From Phycisphaerae bacterium (lineage in GTDB: Bacteria > Chloroflexota > Anaerolineae > 4572-78 > J111): DNA of 64,000 nucleotides. The notes below the pieces were generated by a model that saw only the letters and a program-made list of their open reading frames with translations, did not search any database and was not told the origin of the DNA. Below, one piece after another: positions 14,972 through 23,455 of the stretch. Position numbers and translations under genes: made by a program. Where the stretch lies: NCBI GenBank assembly GCA_028285035.1, contig JANQQF010000061.1:1-64000 (forward strand), written 5' to 3'. Numbering within the stretch: the first letter of the stretch is position 1; each line of letters begins with the position of its first letter.

Positions 14972-17575
14972 CTATTCAGCCTGTTGTGCATACAAGGCAT
15001 TGAAATCCTCTTCAATTTTAGCCAGAGACTCATCCATTGACATTTGGCCAGTCAATACCCCCTCGGCAGTGGAAACGATAGAGTCCCAGGCACCGTTGGG
15101 CATGTAGACCCGGTCAAAATAAGGCACAGTGGCCGTAGATTGGGCTAAGGCAAAGGAGTCGGTCAAGCCCCCCAAATCAACCTCAACTGTGGTTAACCCA
15201 GCCGCCGAACCGGTTGACTCGGCCAGTTGCTGCAGATTTTCGGGTTGGGCCAAGAAGGCGATGTAGGCTTTGGCTACATCCACATTCTCCGAGTCTTTCC
15301 AGATACCCAGGGCATTCTTTTCACCAGAGATGAAGTATGGCTCACCCCCATCAAAAGCCGGAACCGGCATAAAGCCGATATTGGCATCAGGGTTGTAAGT
15401 GTAGCTCGTCACGGCCACAAAGTTCATCAAGAAGCTGAAAGCGGTGTCGCCTTGGGCCAGTGCCAATGAGATGTCATCGGTAGTGGCTGAACTATAGTCA
15501 GGATTGAAGTAGCCCGCATCGCGGAAGGTGGCAATCATCTCTAAAGCTTTACCATATTCATCGGGCGTGAAGTTACCAGCCAACAACGACTCGTAAGTGT
15601 CATCGGTCATTGCACCGGGAGCAATCCAGTCCACATACAATCCAGTCGGCCAGCGGTCTTTACCCGCATTGTAAATCGGGATTTGACCGTTGGCGGCGAC
15701 AGCATCAGCAGCAGCCATAAAATCATCCCAAGTTTTGATGTTCTCAGGGGCAAAACCCGCCTCAGCTAAGACATCGCCATTGTACAAAATACCCGCAATG
15801 TCTAAGTCGATGGGGAAGGCATACAGGTGCCCTTCAGAGCTAATCATGACTGGTTCCAAAGCTGGGTTCAGGTCAGCTGCCCAAGGTTCGCTTTCCAAAG
15901 GCAGGAGAAAATCGCCATAACGGCCAACCGACCAGCCGTGGGTCATCCAAATATCAGGGACGTTGCCCGAAGCCAGTCGGGTTTTGATCTCCCCTTCATG
16001 GTCGGTACTGGAAGGTACCAGTTCAATTTCGACCCCAGGATGAGCGGCAATGAACTCTTCGGTCAGCGTTTCATACATCAGATACAATTCTGAGTCGATC
16101 CCTGTGCCAGTTAGGAACTCCAACGACCCTGACAGTTCAACCATAGCTTCAGTCTCTGCCTCTGTTTCTTCAGCAGGTTGAGCCTCTCCACCAGCCTGTT
16201 GCGCATACAAAGCATTGAAATCCTCTTCAATTTTAGCCAGAGACTCATCCATGGACATCTGGTTGGTTAAAACACCCTCAGTTGTAGAGACGATGGAGTC
16301 CCAGGCACCGTTGGGCATATAGACCCGATCAAAATAGGGCACAGTGGCCGTAGATTGGGCTAAGGCAAAGGAGTCGGTCAAGCCTCCCAAATCAACCTCA
16401 ACTGTAGTCAACCCAGCCGCCGAACCGGTTGACTCGGCCAGTTGCTGTAAGTTCTCAGGTTGGGCCAAGAAGGCGATGTAGGCTTTGGCTACATCCACAT
16501 TCTCCGAGTCTTTCCAGATACCCAACGCGTTCTTTTCACCGGAGATAAAGTATGGTTCACCACCATCAAAAGCCGGAACAGGCATAAAGCCGATGTTAGC
16601 CTCAGGGTTGTAAGTATAACCCGTCACAGCCACAAAGTTCATCAAGAAGCTAAAGGCAGTGTCACCTTGGGCCAACGCCAACGAGATGTCGTCTGTCGTG
16701 GCAGAACTGTAGTCTGGGTTGAAGTAGCCCGCATCGCGGAAGGTAGCGACCATCTCCAAGGCTTGGCCATACTCATCAGGCGTGAAATTACCAGCCAGCA
16801 ACGAGTCATAGGTCTCATCGGTCATTGCGCCCGGAGCAATCCAATCGACATACAGACCGGTCGGCCAACGATCTTTACCCGCATTGTAAATCGGGATTTG
16901 GCCATTGGCGGCAACAGCATCGGCAGCCGCCATAAAATCGTCCCAGGTTTTGATCTCTTCAGGGGTGAAACCCGCCTCAGCTAGAACATCACCATTGTAC
17001 AAAATGCCAGCAATGTCTAAGTCGATGGGGAAGGCATACAAGTGTCCTTCAGGGCTGATCATCACTGGCTCTAAAGCCGGGTTGAGGTCAGCCGCCCACG
17101 CTTCATTCTCGAGTGGCAAGAGAAAATCGCCATAGCGGCCAACCGACCAACCGTGGGTCATCCAAATATCGGGAACATTGCCCGAAGCCAACCGGGTTTT
17201 GATTTCCCCTTCGTGGTCGGTACTGGAAGGCACCAGTTCAATCTCGACACCAGGATGGGTCGCAATGAACGCCTCCGTCAGGGTTTCGTACATCAAATAT
17301 AATTCTGAGTCGATCCCTGTTCCGGTCAAAAACTCCAGTGACCCAGACAACTCACTCATCGCCTCAGTTTCGGCTTCGGCTTCTTCTGCTACAGTTTCTT
17401 CTGCTTCAGTTTCTACTTCAGTTTCCTGAGCTGTCGTATCTTCTGTTGTCGTTTCAGCCACATTGTCTACGGCAGGCTCGTTTGAGGCAGCTGGAGCTTC
17501 TGTTTGACCACAACCAACCAACAATAATGAAGCCGCAATAATAAATATCAGTATTAGATAGACTTTTTTGTCCAT
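14972..17575 (-). CDS. Sugar ABC transporter solute-binding lipoprotein with two tandem binding domains
   Basis: 867 residues from the ATG of MDKKVYLIL, after AGGAGA. It is a lipoprotein (lipobox LLVGC, Cys22) with an acidic, Thr/Glu-rich linker (23-74). Two copies of a CUT1-type extracellular binding domain follow, at about 75-460 and 480-867. The repeat period is 405 residues (1215 bp; for example 15221 matches 16436). The copies differ at only about 16 residues, mostly conservative, and end with the same FNALYAQQA sequence. Each copy is the size of a normal full binding protein (about 390 residues), so the gene is a tandem fusion. It should deliver sugar to the downstream MalF/MalG-like permeases. 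Confidence 0.9.
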   Translation of the reverse strand: MDKKVYLILIFIIAASLLLVGCGQTEAPAASNEPAVDNVAETTTEDTTAQETEVETEAEETVAEEAEAETEAMSELSGSLEFLTGTGIDSELYLMYETLTEAFIATHPGVEIELVPSSTDHEGEIKTRLASGNVPDIWMTHGWSVGRYGDFLLPLENEAWAADLNPALEPVMISPEGHLYAFPIDLDIAGILYNGDVLAEAGFTPEEIKTWDDFMAAADAVAANGQIPIYNAGKDRWPTGLYVDWIAPGAMTDETYDSLLAGNFTPDEYGQALEMVATFRDAGYFNPDYSSATTDDISLALAQGDTAFSFLMNFVAVTGYTYNPEANIGFMPVPAFDGGEPYFISGEKNALGIWKDSENVDVAKAYIAFLAQPENLQQLAESTGSAAGLTTVEVDLGGLTDSFALAQSTATVPYFDRVYMPNGAWDSIVSTTEGVLTNQMSMDESLAKIEEDFNALYAQQAGGEAQPAEETEAETEAMVELSGSLEFLTGTGIDSELYLMYETLTEEFIAAHPGVEIELVPSSTDHEGEIKTRLASGNVPDIWMTHGWSVGRYGDFLLPLESEPWAADLNPALEPVMISSEGHLYAFPIDLDIAGILYNGDVLAEAGFAPENIKTWDDFMAAADAVAANGQIPIYNAGKDRWPTGLYVDWIAPGAMTDDTYESLLAGNFTPDEYGKALEMIATFRDAGYFNPDYSSATTDDISLALAQGDTAFSFLMNFVAVTSYTYNPDANIGFMPVPAFDGGEPYFISGEKNALGIWKDSENVDVAKAYIAFLAQPENLQQLAESTGSAAGLTTVEVDLGGLTDSFALAQSTATVPYFDRVYMPNGAWDSIVSTAEGVLTGQMSMDESLAKIEEDFNALYAQQAE

Positions 17576-17693
17576 TATTCTCCTCACAGATCTAATAAAG
17601 TTACCTCATTGTAATAATCTTTAACGTTATTTATCCATCATCATTCCAAGTCTTTAGAGACTCGACCTCGATTTTTTCAGACACACCTCCTTA

Positions 17694-18065
17694 TCACACG
17701 TAATTTTCTAAAGCCTTTTGTACATAATAGTGTAAAACGTTGGCATATACTGGTTTAATCAGGTAAGCAGAAACGCCTTGTTCTAGCCCTCTTTTTCGTT
17801 CATCCAACACTGTACAAAAAATTATCGGGATTTCTTTACCCTGTTCGTCTGCCCTAAACTTATTCAAAAAACTCCAAATCCAATCATTCCCATTCGCCGG
17901 TTCAAGAATAATCAAATCGATGCGCGTTTCAGCTAACGTCTGCCAAAGTTGTGCCTCTGTTTCACAGGTCACGATTAAATAATGTGGGCTTAACTCTCTG
18001 TGATAGAGGGGGAGAGCGATTGGATCATTCTCGATAATAAGTAGTCTGGGTTTATCGTCTTTCAT
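17694..18065 (-). CDS. Stand-alone receiver-like protein with Glu at the phosphoacceptor site
   Basis: A 123-residue protein with the receiver fold only. The acidic pocket is present in IIENDP (Glu12, Asp14), the switch Thr in IFCTV and the Lys in YLIKPV. The phosphorylated Asp of the family is Glu55 in LIILEPANG. A Glu here often mimics the phosphorylated state, so the protein may be permanently active or work without phosphorylation. It sits between the GH4 gene and the binding-protein gene, all on the same strand, and may be part of sugar-responsive regulation. No output domain and no obvious kinase partner beside it. Confidence 0.78.
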   Translation of the reverse strand: MKDDKPRLLIIENDPIALPLYHRELSPHYLIVTCETEAQLWQTLAETRIDLIILEPANGNDWIWSFLNKFRADEQGKEIPIIFCTVLDERKRGLEQGVSAYLIKPVYANVLHYYVQKALENYV

Positions 18066-18174
18066 TCAGCTAGTATACAATGGAGAATAGTTACATTCTT
18101 GTATATTTGTGCTTGATAACTAGAAAATAGTTGTATAATTTTGGTTTTGCGAGCAAAAATTTTTTATAAACCAC

Positions 18175-19509
18175 CTAATCAGAAAATTGAGGGAGCCATT
18201 GGGCTTGCGCTTCAAACATCTCAGCGACTAAATTGTAAATTTCAGGAAGGGTGCAAACGGCAGCCGTCAATGGATCGAGCATAACTGCGTGGCACACCGC
18301 ATCCCTATTGCCAGTCAGCGAAGCCTCGACCACCAGTTCCTGCACATTGATGTTGGTACGATTAAGAGCGGCCAGTTGCGACGGCAGATTACCCACGGTC
18401 ACGCCTTGAACACCGTTACTATCGACCAAGCAAGGGACTTCAACACAACAGCCTTCAGGTAGGTTTGTAATGTGACCCTGGTTGGGGATGTTCCCATTGA
18501 TGCGGATCGGCTGATTGGTCTCCATTGCTTCGATGATGAACGAACCATATTCGTGTGAACGATGGGTCGACAAATCCGTTGTGCCACTAATCAGTTCTTG
18601 AAATTCCTGCTCGGCTTGATCTACTCGGGCCTGACAATGGCGCAGATAACCACCTGTGTGCCCAAAATCAAACCAATCATCTTGCGGGTTGGTAAAACGC
18701 GGGGTCAACTCCTCTTCAACCATCCGGGCAGACTTACGAAAATAGGGGCTATACTCGCTGGCGTGTCCGCTAGACTCGGTAACAAAGTAGCCAAAATATT
18801 TCATCAACTCACCCCGTACTGGCTCCTCACCCATAATTTCCTTGTGCTGTAGCGCCTGCCAAATTCGCGGATAGAGGTCCTCTTGACCCTGCTGAAACTC
18901 TAAAAACCAGGCCTGATGATTGATACCCGCGCATAAAAACGAGACTGCGTCATAAGGAGCATCAATCCAGCGGGCCAGCATCTCGGACGTCCCCTGGACG
19001 CTATGGCACAGGCCAACGTGCGGGCGTCCAGAGCCAGCGGCTACAGCCCAACAGTTGATCGCCATTGGGTTGACGTAGTTTAGAAGCATCGCCTGCGGGG
19101 CCAGATCATCAAGATCACGGCACAAGTCTAGCAAAACTGGGATTGTGCGTAAGCCGCGAAATACACCGCCAGGGCCGAGCGTATCACCGACACATTGTTC
19201 AACGCTATATTTGGCCGGAATATCAATATCGAGGGTATAGGCTGCCAAGCCACCTTGCTGGAAGGTCGTGATTACATAGTCTGCATCTTTGACCGCTGCT
19301 CGTCGGTCAGTTGACGTCTCCACCTGCGCCTTGAGATTACGGCGGTCAATGATAGCTTGGACCAGCTTACGGCTACGTTCCAGCCGAGGTGGGTCAATGT
19401 CCATTAAAGCAATGGTGCAATCTTGCAAGCTTGGCGTCAGTAGAATATCGTTACACAAGTTACGAGTAAAAACGATGCTACCTGCGCCAATAATGGTAAT
19501 TTTAGGCAT
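18175..19509 (-). CDS. melA: GH4 family glycosidase, alpha-galactosidase (MelA) type
   Basis: 444 residues from the ATG of MPKITIIGAGS, after AAAGGAG; the longer frame starts six codons earlier. The N-terminal NAD-binding strand IIGAGS and DIDPPRLERS are typical of GH4. GLCHSVQGTSE contains the metal-binding Cys in a CHS motif, the form linked to alpha-galactosidases in this family, and AGINHQAWF holds the second metal ligand. GH4 enzymes cleave by NAD- and Mn-dependent redox steps. It starts about 14 bases after araA, in the same operon, so its product may feed the arabinose pathway. Beta-L-arabinopyranoside is an alternative substrate because it resembles alpha-galactoside. Confidence 0.85.
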   Translation of the reverse strand: MPKITIIGAGSIVFTRNLCNDILLTPSLQDCTIALMDIDPPRLERSRKLVQAIIDRRNLKAQVETSTDRRAAVKDADYVITTFQQGGLAAYTLDIDIPAKYSVEQCVGDTLGPGGVFRGLRTIPVLLDLCRDLDDLAPQAMLLNYVNPMAINCWAVAAGSGRPHVGLCHSVQGTSEMLARWIDAPYDAVSFLCAGINHQAWFLEFQQGQEDLYPRIWQALQHKEIMGEEPVRGELMKYFGYFVTESSGHASEYSPYFRKSARMVEEELTPRFTNPQDDWFDFGHTGGYLRHCQARVDQAEQEFQELISGTTDLSTHRSHEYGSFIIEAMETNQPIRINGNIPNQGHITNLPEGCCVEVPCLVDSNGVQGVTVGNLPSQLAALNRTNINVQELVVEASLTGNRDAVCHAVMLDPLTAAVCTLPEIYNLVAEMFEAQAQWLPQFSD

Positions 19510-19523
19510 AGAGACAGCTCCTT

Positions 19524-21035
19524 TCAAAGCCCTTTGGCCATCAGATAATACAAATCATTCCACTGCAACTCTTTTTTGATCGCTGGGATGGTGGTATCTT
19601 CATCAATCACCATAGCCTCAATCCCAGCCATTTCAGAAAAATCTACCAAGTGCTCGACGGTCAGTGACAGACTAAAGCCGGTATGGTGCGCCCCACCAGC
19701 CAATATCCAAGCTGCGGCGGCCACTTTGAGATCAGGCTGGGGAGTCCACAGCGCCCGAGCCACTGGTAGGTTTGGCAAAGGTTCGGGGGTGGGTACTACC
19801 TCGACAGTATTGATGATCAGGCGAAAGCGATTACCGACATCGATAATGGAGGCATTAATACCTGGGCCAGTCGCCGAGTCGAAAACCAGTCGAACCGGGT
19901 CTTCTTTACCACCAATGCCCAAAGGGTGAATCTCTAAAGAAGGCTGCCCGCTGGCAATAGTTGGACAAATTTCCAGCATATGAGCGCCCAAAACTTTGTC
20001 ACCGTTTGAGCTAAAATGGTAAGTGTAATCCTCCATAAAAGAGGTGCCACCCTCTAGTCCAGCGCTCATGACTTTCATCGCCCGCAGGAGGGCCGCAGTC
20101 TTCCAATCTCCTTCAGCCCCAAAGCCATACCCCTCAGCCATCAGCCGCTGCACGGCCAGACCGGGCAGTTGTTTCAGACCATGCAAATCCTCAAAGGTCG
20201 TGGTGAATCCTTTGAAGCCACCCTCGATCAAAAAGGCGTGCAGGCCCAATTCAATTCGAGCCGCATCCTGCAAAGATTGGCGTTGACGACCATCAGCCTG
20301 AAGGCCATCAGCCACCTGATACATTGTTTCATATTCAGCTATCAGATCGGAAGCAGCAGCCTCAGACACCTCATTCACATAAGTCACTAAATCCCCAACG
20401 CCATAGCCATTCACTGCATAACCAAATTGCATTTGAGCCGCAACTTTGTTACCTTCTGTCACCGCCACTTCGCGCATGTTATCGCCAAAGCGGGCAAATT
20501 TAGCGCCTTGGGTATCGTGCCAAGCTGCGGCAGCTCGCATCCATACCCCTAACTGAGCCAGCACCCCTTCATCTTGCCAATGCCCTACGACCACTTTACG
20601 GGCTAACCGCAGCCTGGCCCCGAGGAACCCAAACTCACGACCGCCGTGGGCGGTCTGGTTGAGGTTCATAAAATCCATATCGATGGTAGACCAAGGGATT
20701 TCCTGGTTAAATTGGGTGTGGAGTTGCAGAAGTGGCTTTTGTAGGGCCTGCAGCCCCGCGATCCACATTTTGGCCGGAGAGAAGGTATGCATCCATGCCA
20801 TCAGACCAATACATTGCTCGGCGGTATTGGCAGCCTGTAATAAATTGGTGACTTCATCGGGTGTGGTGACAATCGGCTGAAACACAACCTTGATTGGCAA
20901 GGCGGTAAACTCGGCCAGAAAGGCGGCAATGTAGCGGGCGTTGTCCGCTACCCGTTCCAAGGCTTCCGGGCCATAAAGGTGTTGACTGCCGGTGACAAAC
21001 CACACTTCAAGGTTATCAAAAATTGTTGAATTCAT
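19524..21035 (-). CDS. araA: L-arabinose isomerase
   Basis: 503 residues, the normal family length of about 500. It converts L-arabinose to L-ribulose with a divalent metal in the cytosol. The N-terminal [14 protein letters not shown] and the core [17 protein letters not shown] (read here as [12 protein letters not shown]) are diagnostic, and FMEDYTYHF carries conserved metal-site residues. It follows araD by nine bases in the order araB-araD-araA. The divergent AraC-hybrid regulator upstream of araB is the likely controller. Confidence 0.97.
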   Translation of the reverse strand: MNSTIFDNLEVWFVTGSQHLYGPEALERVADNARYIAAFLAEFTALPIKVVFQPIVTTPDEVTNLLQAANTAEQCIGLMAWMHTFSPAKMWIAGLQALQKPLLQLHTQFNQEIPWSTIDMDFMNLNQTAHGGREFGFLGARLRLARKVVVGHWQDEGVLAQLGVWMRAAAAWHDTQGAKFARFGDNMREVAVTEGNKVAAQMQFGYAVNGYGVGDLVTYVNEVSEAAASDLIAEYETMYQVADGLQADGRQRQSLQDAARIELGLHAFLIEGGFKGFTTTFEDLHGLKQLPGLAVQRLMAEGYGFGAEGDWKTAALLRAMKVMSAGLEGGTSFMEDYTYHFSSNGDKVLGAHMLEICPTIASGQPSLEIHPLGIGGKEDPVRLVFDSATGPGINASIIDVGNRFRLIINTVEVVPTPEPLPNLPVARALWTPQPDLKVAAAAWILAGGAHHTGFSLSLTVEHLVDFSEMAGIEAMVIDEDTTIPAIKKELQWNDLYYLMAKGL

Positions 21036-21044
21036 AATATACCT

Positions 21045-21692
21045 CTATTGACCATAAACAGTTTGATAACGTTCATACAGCTTATCAATATCTGCGAAGT
21101 CGATGGATAAGGGATTGCCCAATAAACAAGCGGCCCAAGCGATTGCGGCGTTGTCTTCCGTCATAACAGCAGCCTTAACCGCCTTTTCCGCCGATGTCCC
21201 CACCGCAAACACACCATGACTTTGTAGTAAACAGGCCGGGCTACGGCTGTTTTGCAAAGTATCGACCACCACCTGACCAATGGCTTCACTCCCAATGAGG
21301 GCAAACTCGCCGCAGGGAATCTCACCCCCAAACTCGTCCCCCATCGCCGTGGTGAGGCAAGGAATCGACCGACCGTGAGTGGCAAACGCGGTGGCGTAAC
21401 GAGAATGGGTATGAACAATGCCATATACCTGGGGCAGGTGACGATAGATATAGCAGTGTGAGGCGGTATCGGACGAGGCTTTGTAGCTGCCCTCCACCAC
21501 CTCACCATCAAGATTAACAACGACCATATTTTGTGGTGTCAAATCGGGAAACTTGATGCCGCTCGGCTTAATGACAACCAGATTTGTGTCTGGGTCACGG
21601 GCACTGATGTTGCCGCTGGTCCAAGCCACCAAGTTATTTTTTGGCAATTCAAGGTGCAATTGCACCAATTCTTCTTTCAATCTTTCGAGCAT
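21045..21692 (-). CDS. araD: L-ribulose-5-phosphate 4-epimerase
   Basis: 215 residues, slightly shorter than the E. coli enzyme (231). Class II aldolase fold with SGNISARDP and VIKPSGIKFP for phosphate binding, and HTHSRYATAFATHG with the zinc-binding histidines. A further His is in LLQSHGVFAVG. It converts L-ribulose 5-phosphate to D-xylulose 5-phosphate, the last step of arabinose entry into the pentose phosphate pathway. GAAGG precedes the ATG. It lies between araB (30 bases) and araA (9 bases). Confidence 0.96.
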   Translation of the reverse strand: MLERLKEELVQLHLELPKNNLVAWTSGNISARDPDTNLVVIKPSGIKFPDLTPQNMVVVNLDGEVVEGSYKASSDTASHCYIYRHLPQVYGIVHTHSRYATAFATHGRSIPCLTTAMGDEFGGEIPCGEFALIGSEAIGQVVVDTLQNSRSPACLLQSHGVFAVGTSAEKAVKAAVMTEDNAAIAWAACLLGNPLSIDFADIDKLYERYQTVYGQ

Positions 21693-21721
21693 ATTACCTT
21701 CGCTTTCTTATCGAGAGTCCT

Positions 21722-23341
21722 CTACTTTAGGGCATCTACAGCAGCCCTTTCAATGACAAGACCTTGTTTGTAGCGCTCCATAAACGCTGCAAAGCCATCA
21801 ACATCACGTTGATCGGGAGCGATTGTTGTGCCATTTTCCTTGGCAAAAACCTTGTTAGACAGATAGCGCTCCAAAGGCTCGTCCGCTTCTTTGTAGAGCA
21901 TATAGGCAGCTAACAAGGCAATCCCCCACGCGCCGCCTTCCCCTGCTGTTTCCATCACAGACACGGGGACATTCATCGCCGTTGCCATCATTTTTTGGCC
22001 TACCTCTTTTGTTTTGAAGAACCCGCCGTGCCCGAGGATTTGATCGATCTGTACTTGTTCCTGTTCAAACAGAATGTCCAGACCAAGCTTTAAGGCTCCC
22101 AATGCCGAGAAGAGATGAATCCGCATAAAGTTAGCCAAGGTAAAACGACTTTCGGGGGTACGAACAAACAGGGGCCGACCTTCCTCAAGGTGGGTGATAT
22201 GCTCACCTGAGAAATAGTTGTAGGCTAGCAATCCACCACCATCCGCATCACCCATCAGCGCCTGTTGATATAGTATTTCAAACAGCCGAGATTGATCGAT
22301 CTCTACCCCCAGAACATCGGTGAATTCTTGAAACAGACCGACCCAAGCGTTAAGATCCGAGGTGCAATTGTTGCTATGGACCATCGCCACAGGTTTACCA
22401 GTGGGCGTCGTCACCATATCAATTTCGGAATACAGTTTCGATAGCGGCCTTTCCAAAACAATCATCGCAAACACGGATGTACCTGCGGAGACATTGCCGG
22501 TTCGCTCAGCGATACTGTTGGTCGCTACCATACCCGTACCTGCGTCGCCCTCAGGTGGACAGAGGGGGATACCTGCTTGTAGTTTTCCGGTCGGATCAAG
22601 CAGGTTTGCACCTTCTTCGGTGAGAACGCCTGCCGTGCTACCTGCTACGAGGACTTTGGGCAGGATATCTTGCAGTTCCCACGCAATATCTTCCGTTTTG
22701 AGTCGCCGATTGAGTAGTTCAATTTTGCCCTTATCGTAGTCGTTGATCTGGCTATCGATGGGGAACATCCCTGACGCCTCACCAATACCCAACACTTTTT
22801 GTCCCGTCAATTGCCAATGGACATAACCGGCGAGCGTCGTCAGATAGCTGATATCGTTGATATGAGGCTCTTTATTTAATATCGCTTGATGGAGGTGGGC
22901 AATACTCCACCGTTGAGGAATGTTGAATTGGAACAGTTCGCTGAGTTCCGCTGCGGCTTGTCCGGTGATGGTGTTACGCCAAGTCCGGAACGGAACAAGT
23001 AGAGTTCCATCCTGATCCAAGGCCAAGTAGCCGTGCATCATACCGCTGAAGCCAATAGCCCCAATGGTTTGGAGGGGGGTGTTGTACTTCTCAAATACTT
23101 CACGGCTGAGGGTTCGATAGCTTTCCTGCAAGCCTATCCAAACAGCCTCAAGACTGTAGGTCCAGATACCGTTTTCGTATTGATTTTCCCATTCGTAGCT
23201 CCCCGAAGCAATGGGCGTACAATGCTCGTCAATTAGCACCACCTTTATACGTGTCGAGCCGAACTCGATGCCAAGAACAGTCTTTCCACTGTCTATTGCT
23301 TTTTGGGTATCGCTTCGATTTAAGTTCATTACATCAGTCAT
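21722..23341 (-). CDS. araB: Ribulokinase-type FGGY carbohydrate kinase
   Basis: 539 residues with the two FGGY halves. The N-terminal ATPase strand is [17 protein letters not shown], followed by [14 protein letters not shown]. The C-terminal half has [16 protein letters not shown] and [14 protein letters not shown]. It is the first gene of the ara operon and should phosphorylate L-ribulose at the expense of ATP. It belongs to the araB variant that looks closer to xylulokinases than to E. coli AraB, so the assignment relies in part on the araD-araA context. GAGGGG precedes the ATG. Confidence 0.9.
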   Translation of the reverse strand: MTDVMNLNRSDTQKAIDSGKTVLGIEFGSTRIKVVLIDEHCTPIASGSYEWENQYENGIWTYSLEAVWIGLQESYRTLSREVFEKYNTPLQTIGAIGFSGMMHGYLALDQDGTLLVPFRTWRNTITGQAAAELSELFQFNIPQRWSIAHLHQAILNKEPHINDISYLTTLAGYVHWQLTGQKVLGIGEASGMFPIDSQINDYDKGKIELLNRRLKTEDIAWELQDILPKVLVAGSTAGVLTEEGANLLDPTGKLQAGIPLCPPEGDAGTGMVATNSIAERTGNVSAGTSVFAMIVLERPLSKLYSEIDMVTTPTGKPVAMVHSNNCTSDLNAWVGLFQEFTDVLGVEIDQSRLFEILYQQALMGDADGGGLLAYNYFSGEHITHLEEGRPLFVRTPESRFTLANFMRIHLFSALGALKLGLDILFEQEQVQIDQILGHGGFFKTKEVGQKMMATAMNVPVSVMETAGEGGAWGIALLAAYMLYKEADEPLERYLSNKVFAKENGTTIAPDQRDVDGFAAFMERYKQGLVIERAAVDALK

Positions 23342-23388
23342 TTCAAACCCCTCGTCAATTAGTATACGTTTTATTTCAATACATTTCT

Positions 23389-23417
23389 TTGAAAATAATT
23401 TGGCTTTATTGTAAAAT
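23389..23417 (+). promoter_or_regulatory. Promoter of the hybrid AraC regulator, ara intergenic region
   Basis: TTGAAA (23389-23394), 17 bases, TAAAAT (23412-23417), then GAGGTG before the ATG at 23456. An imperfect inverted repeat TTATTTCAA / TTTGAAAATAA lies at 23371-23399, between the divergent araB and regulator genes, and overlaps the -35 box. It is a plausible binding site for the regulator itself. Confidence 0.6.
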
Positions 23418-23455
23418 TGTTACCTACTATCCGTCAAACTAGATAGAGGTGTCTT

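Noticed and set aside
16460..16984. Plus-strand open frame of 174 codons inside the binding-protein gene
   Set aside because: It is antisense to a strong coding gene and recurs in the repeat copy (15227-15469); it only reflects the codon use of the real gene.
14972..17575. The two-domain binding protein as an assembly duplication
   Set aside because: The copies differ at many silent and about 16 coding positions spread over the length, which an assembly copy would not show; long reads are still the proper test.
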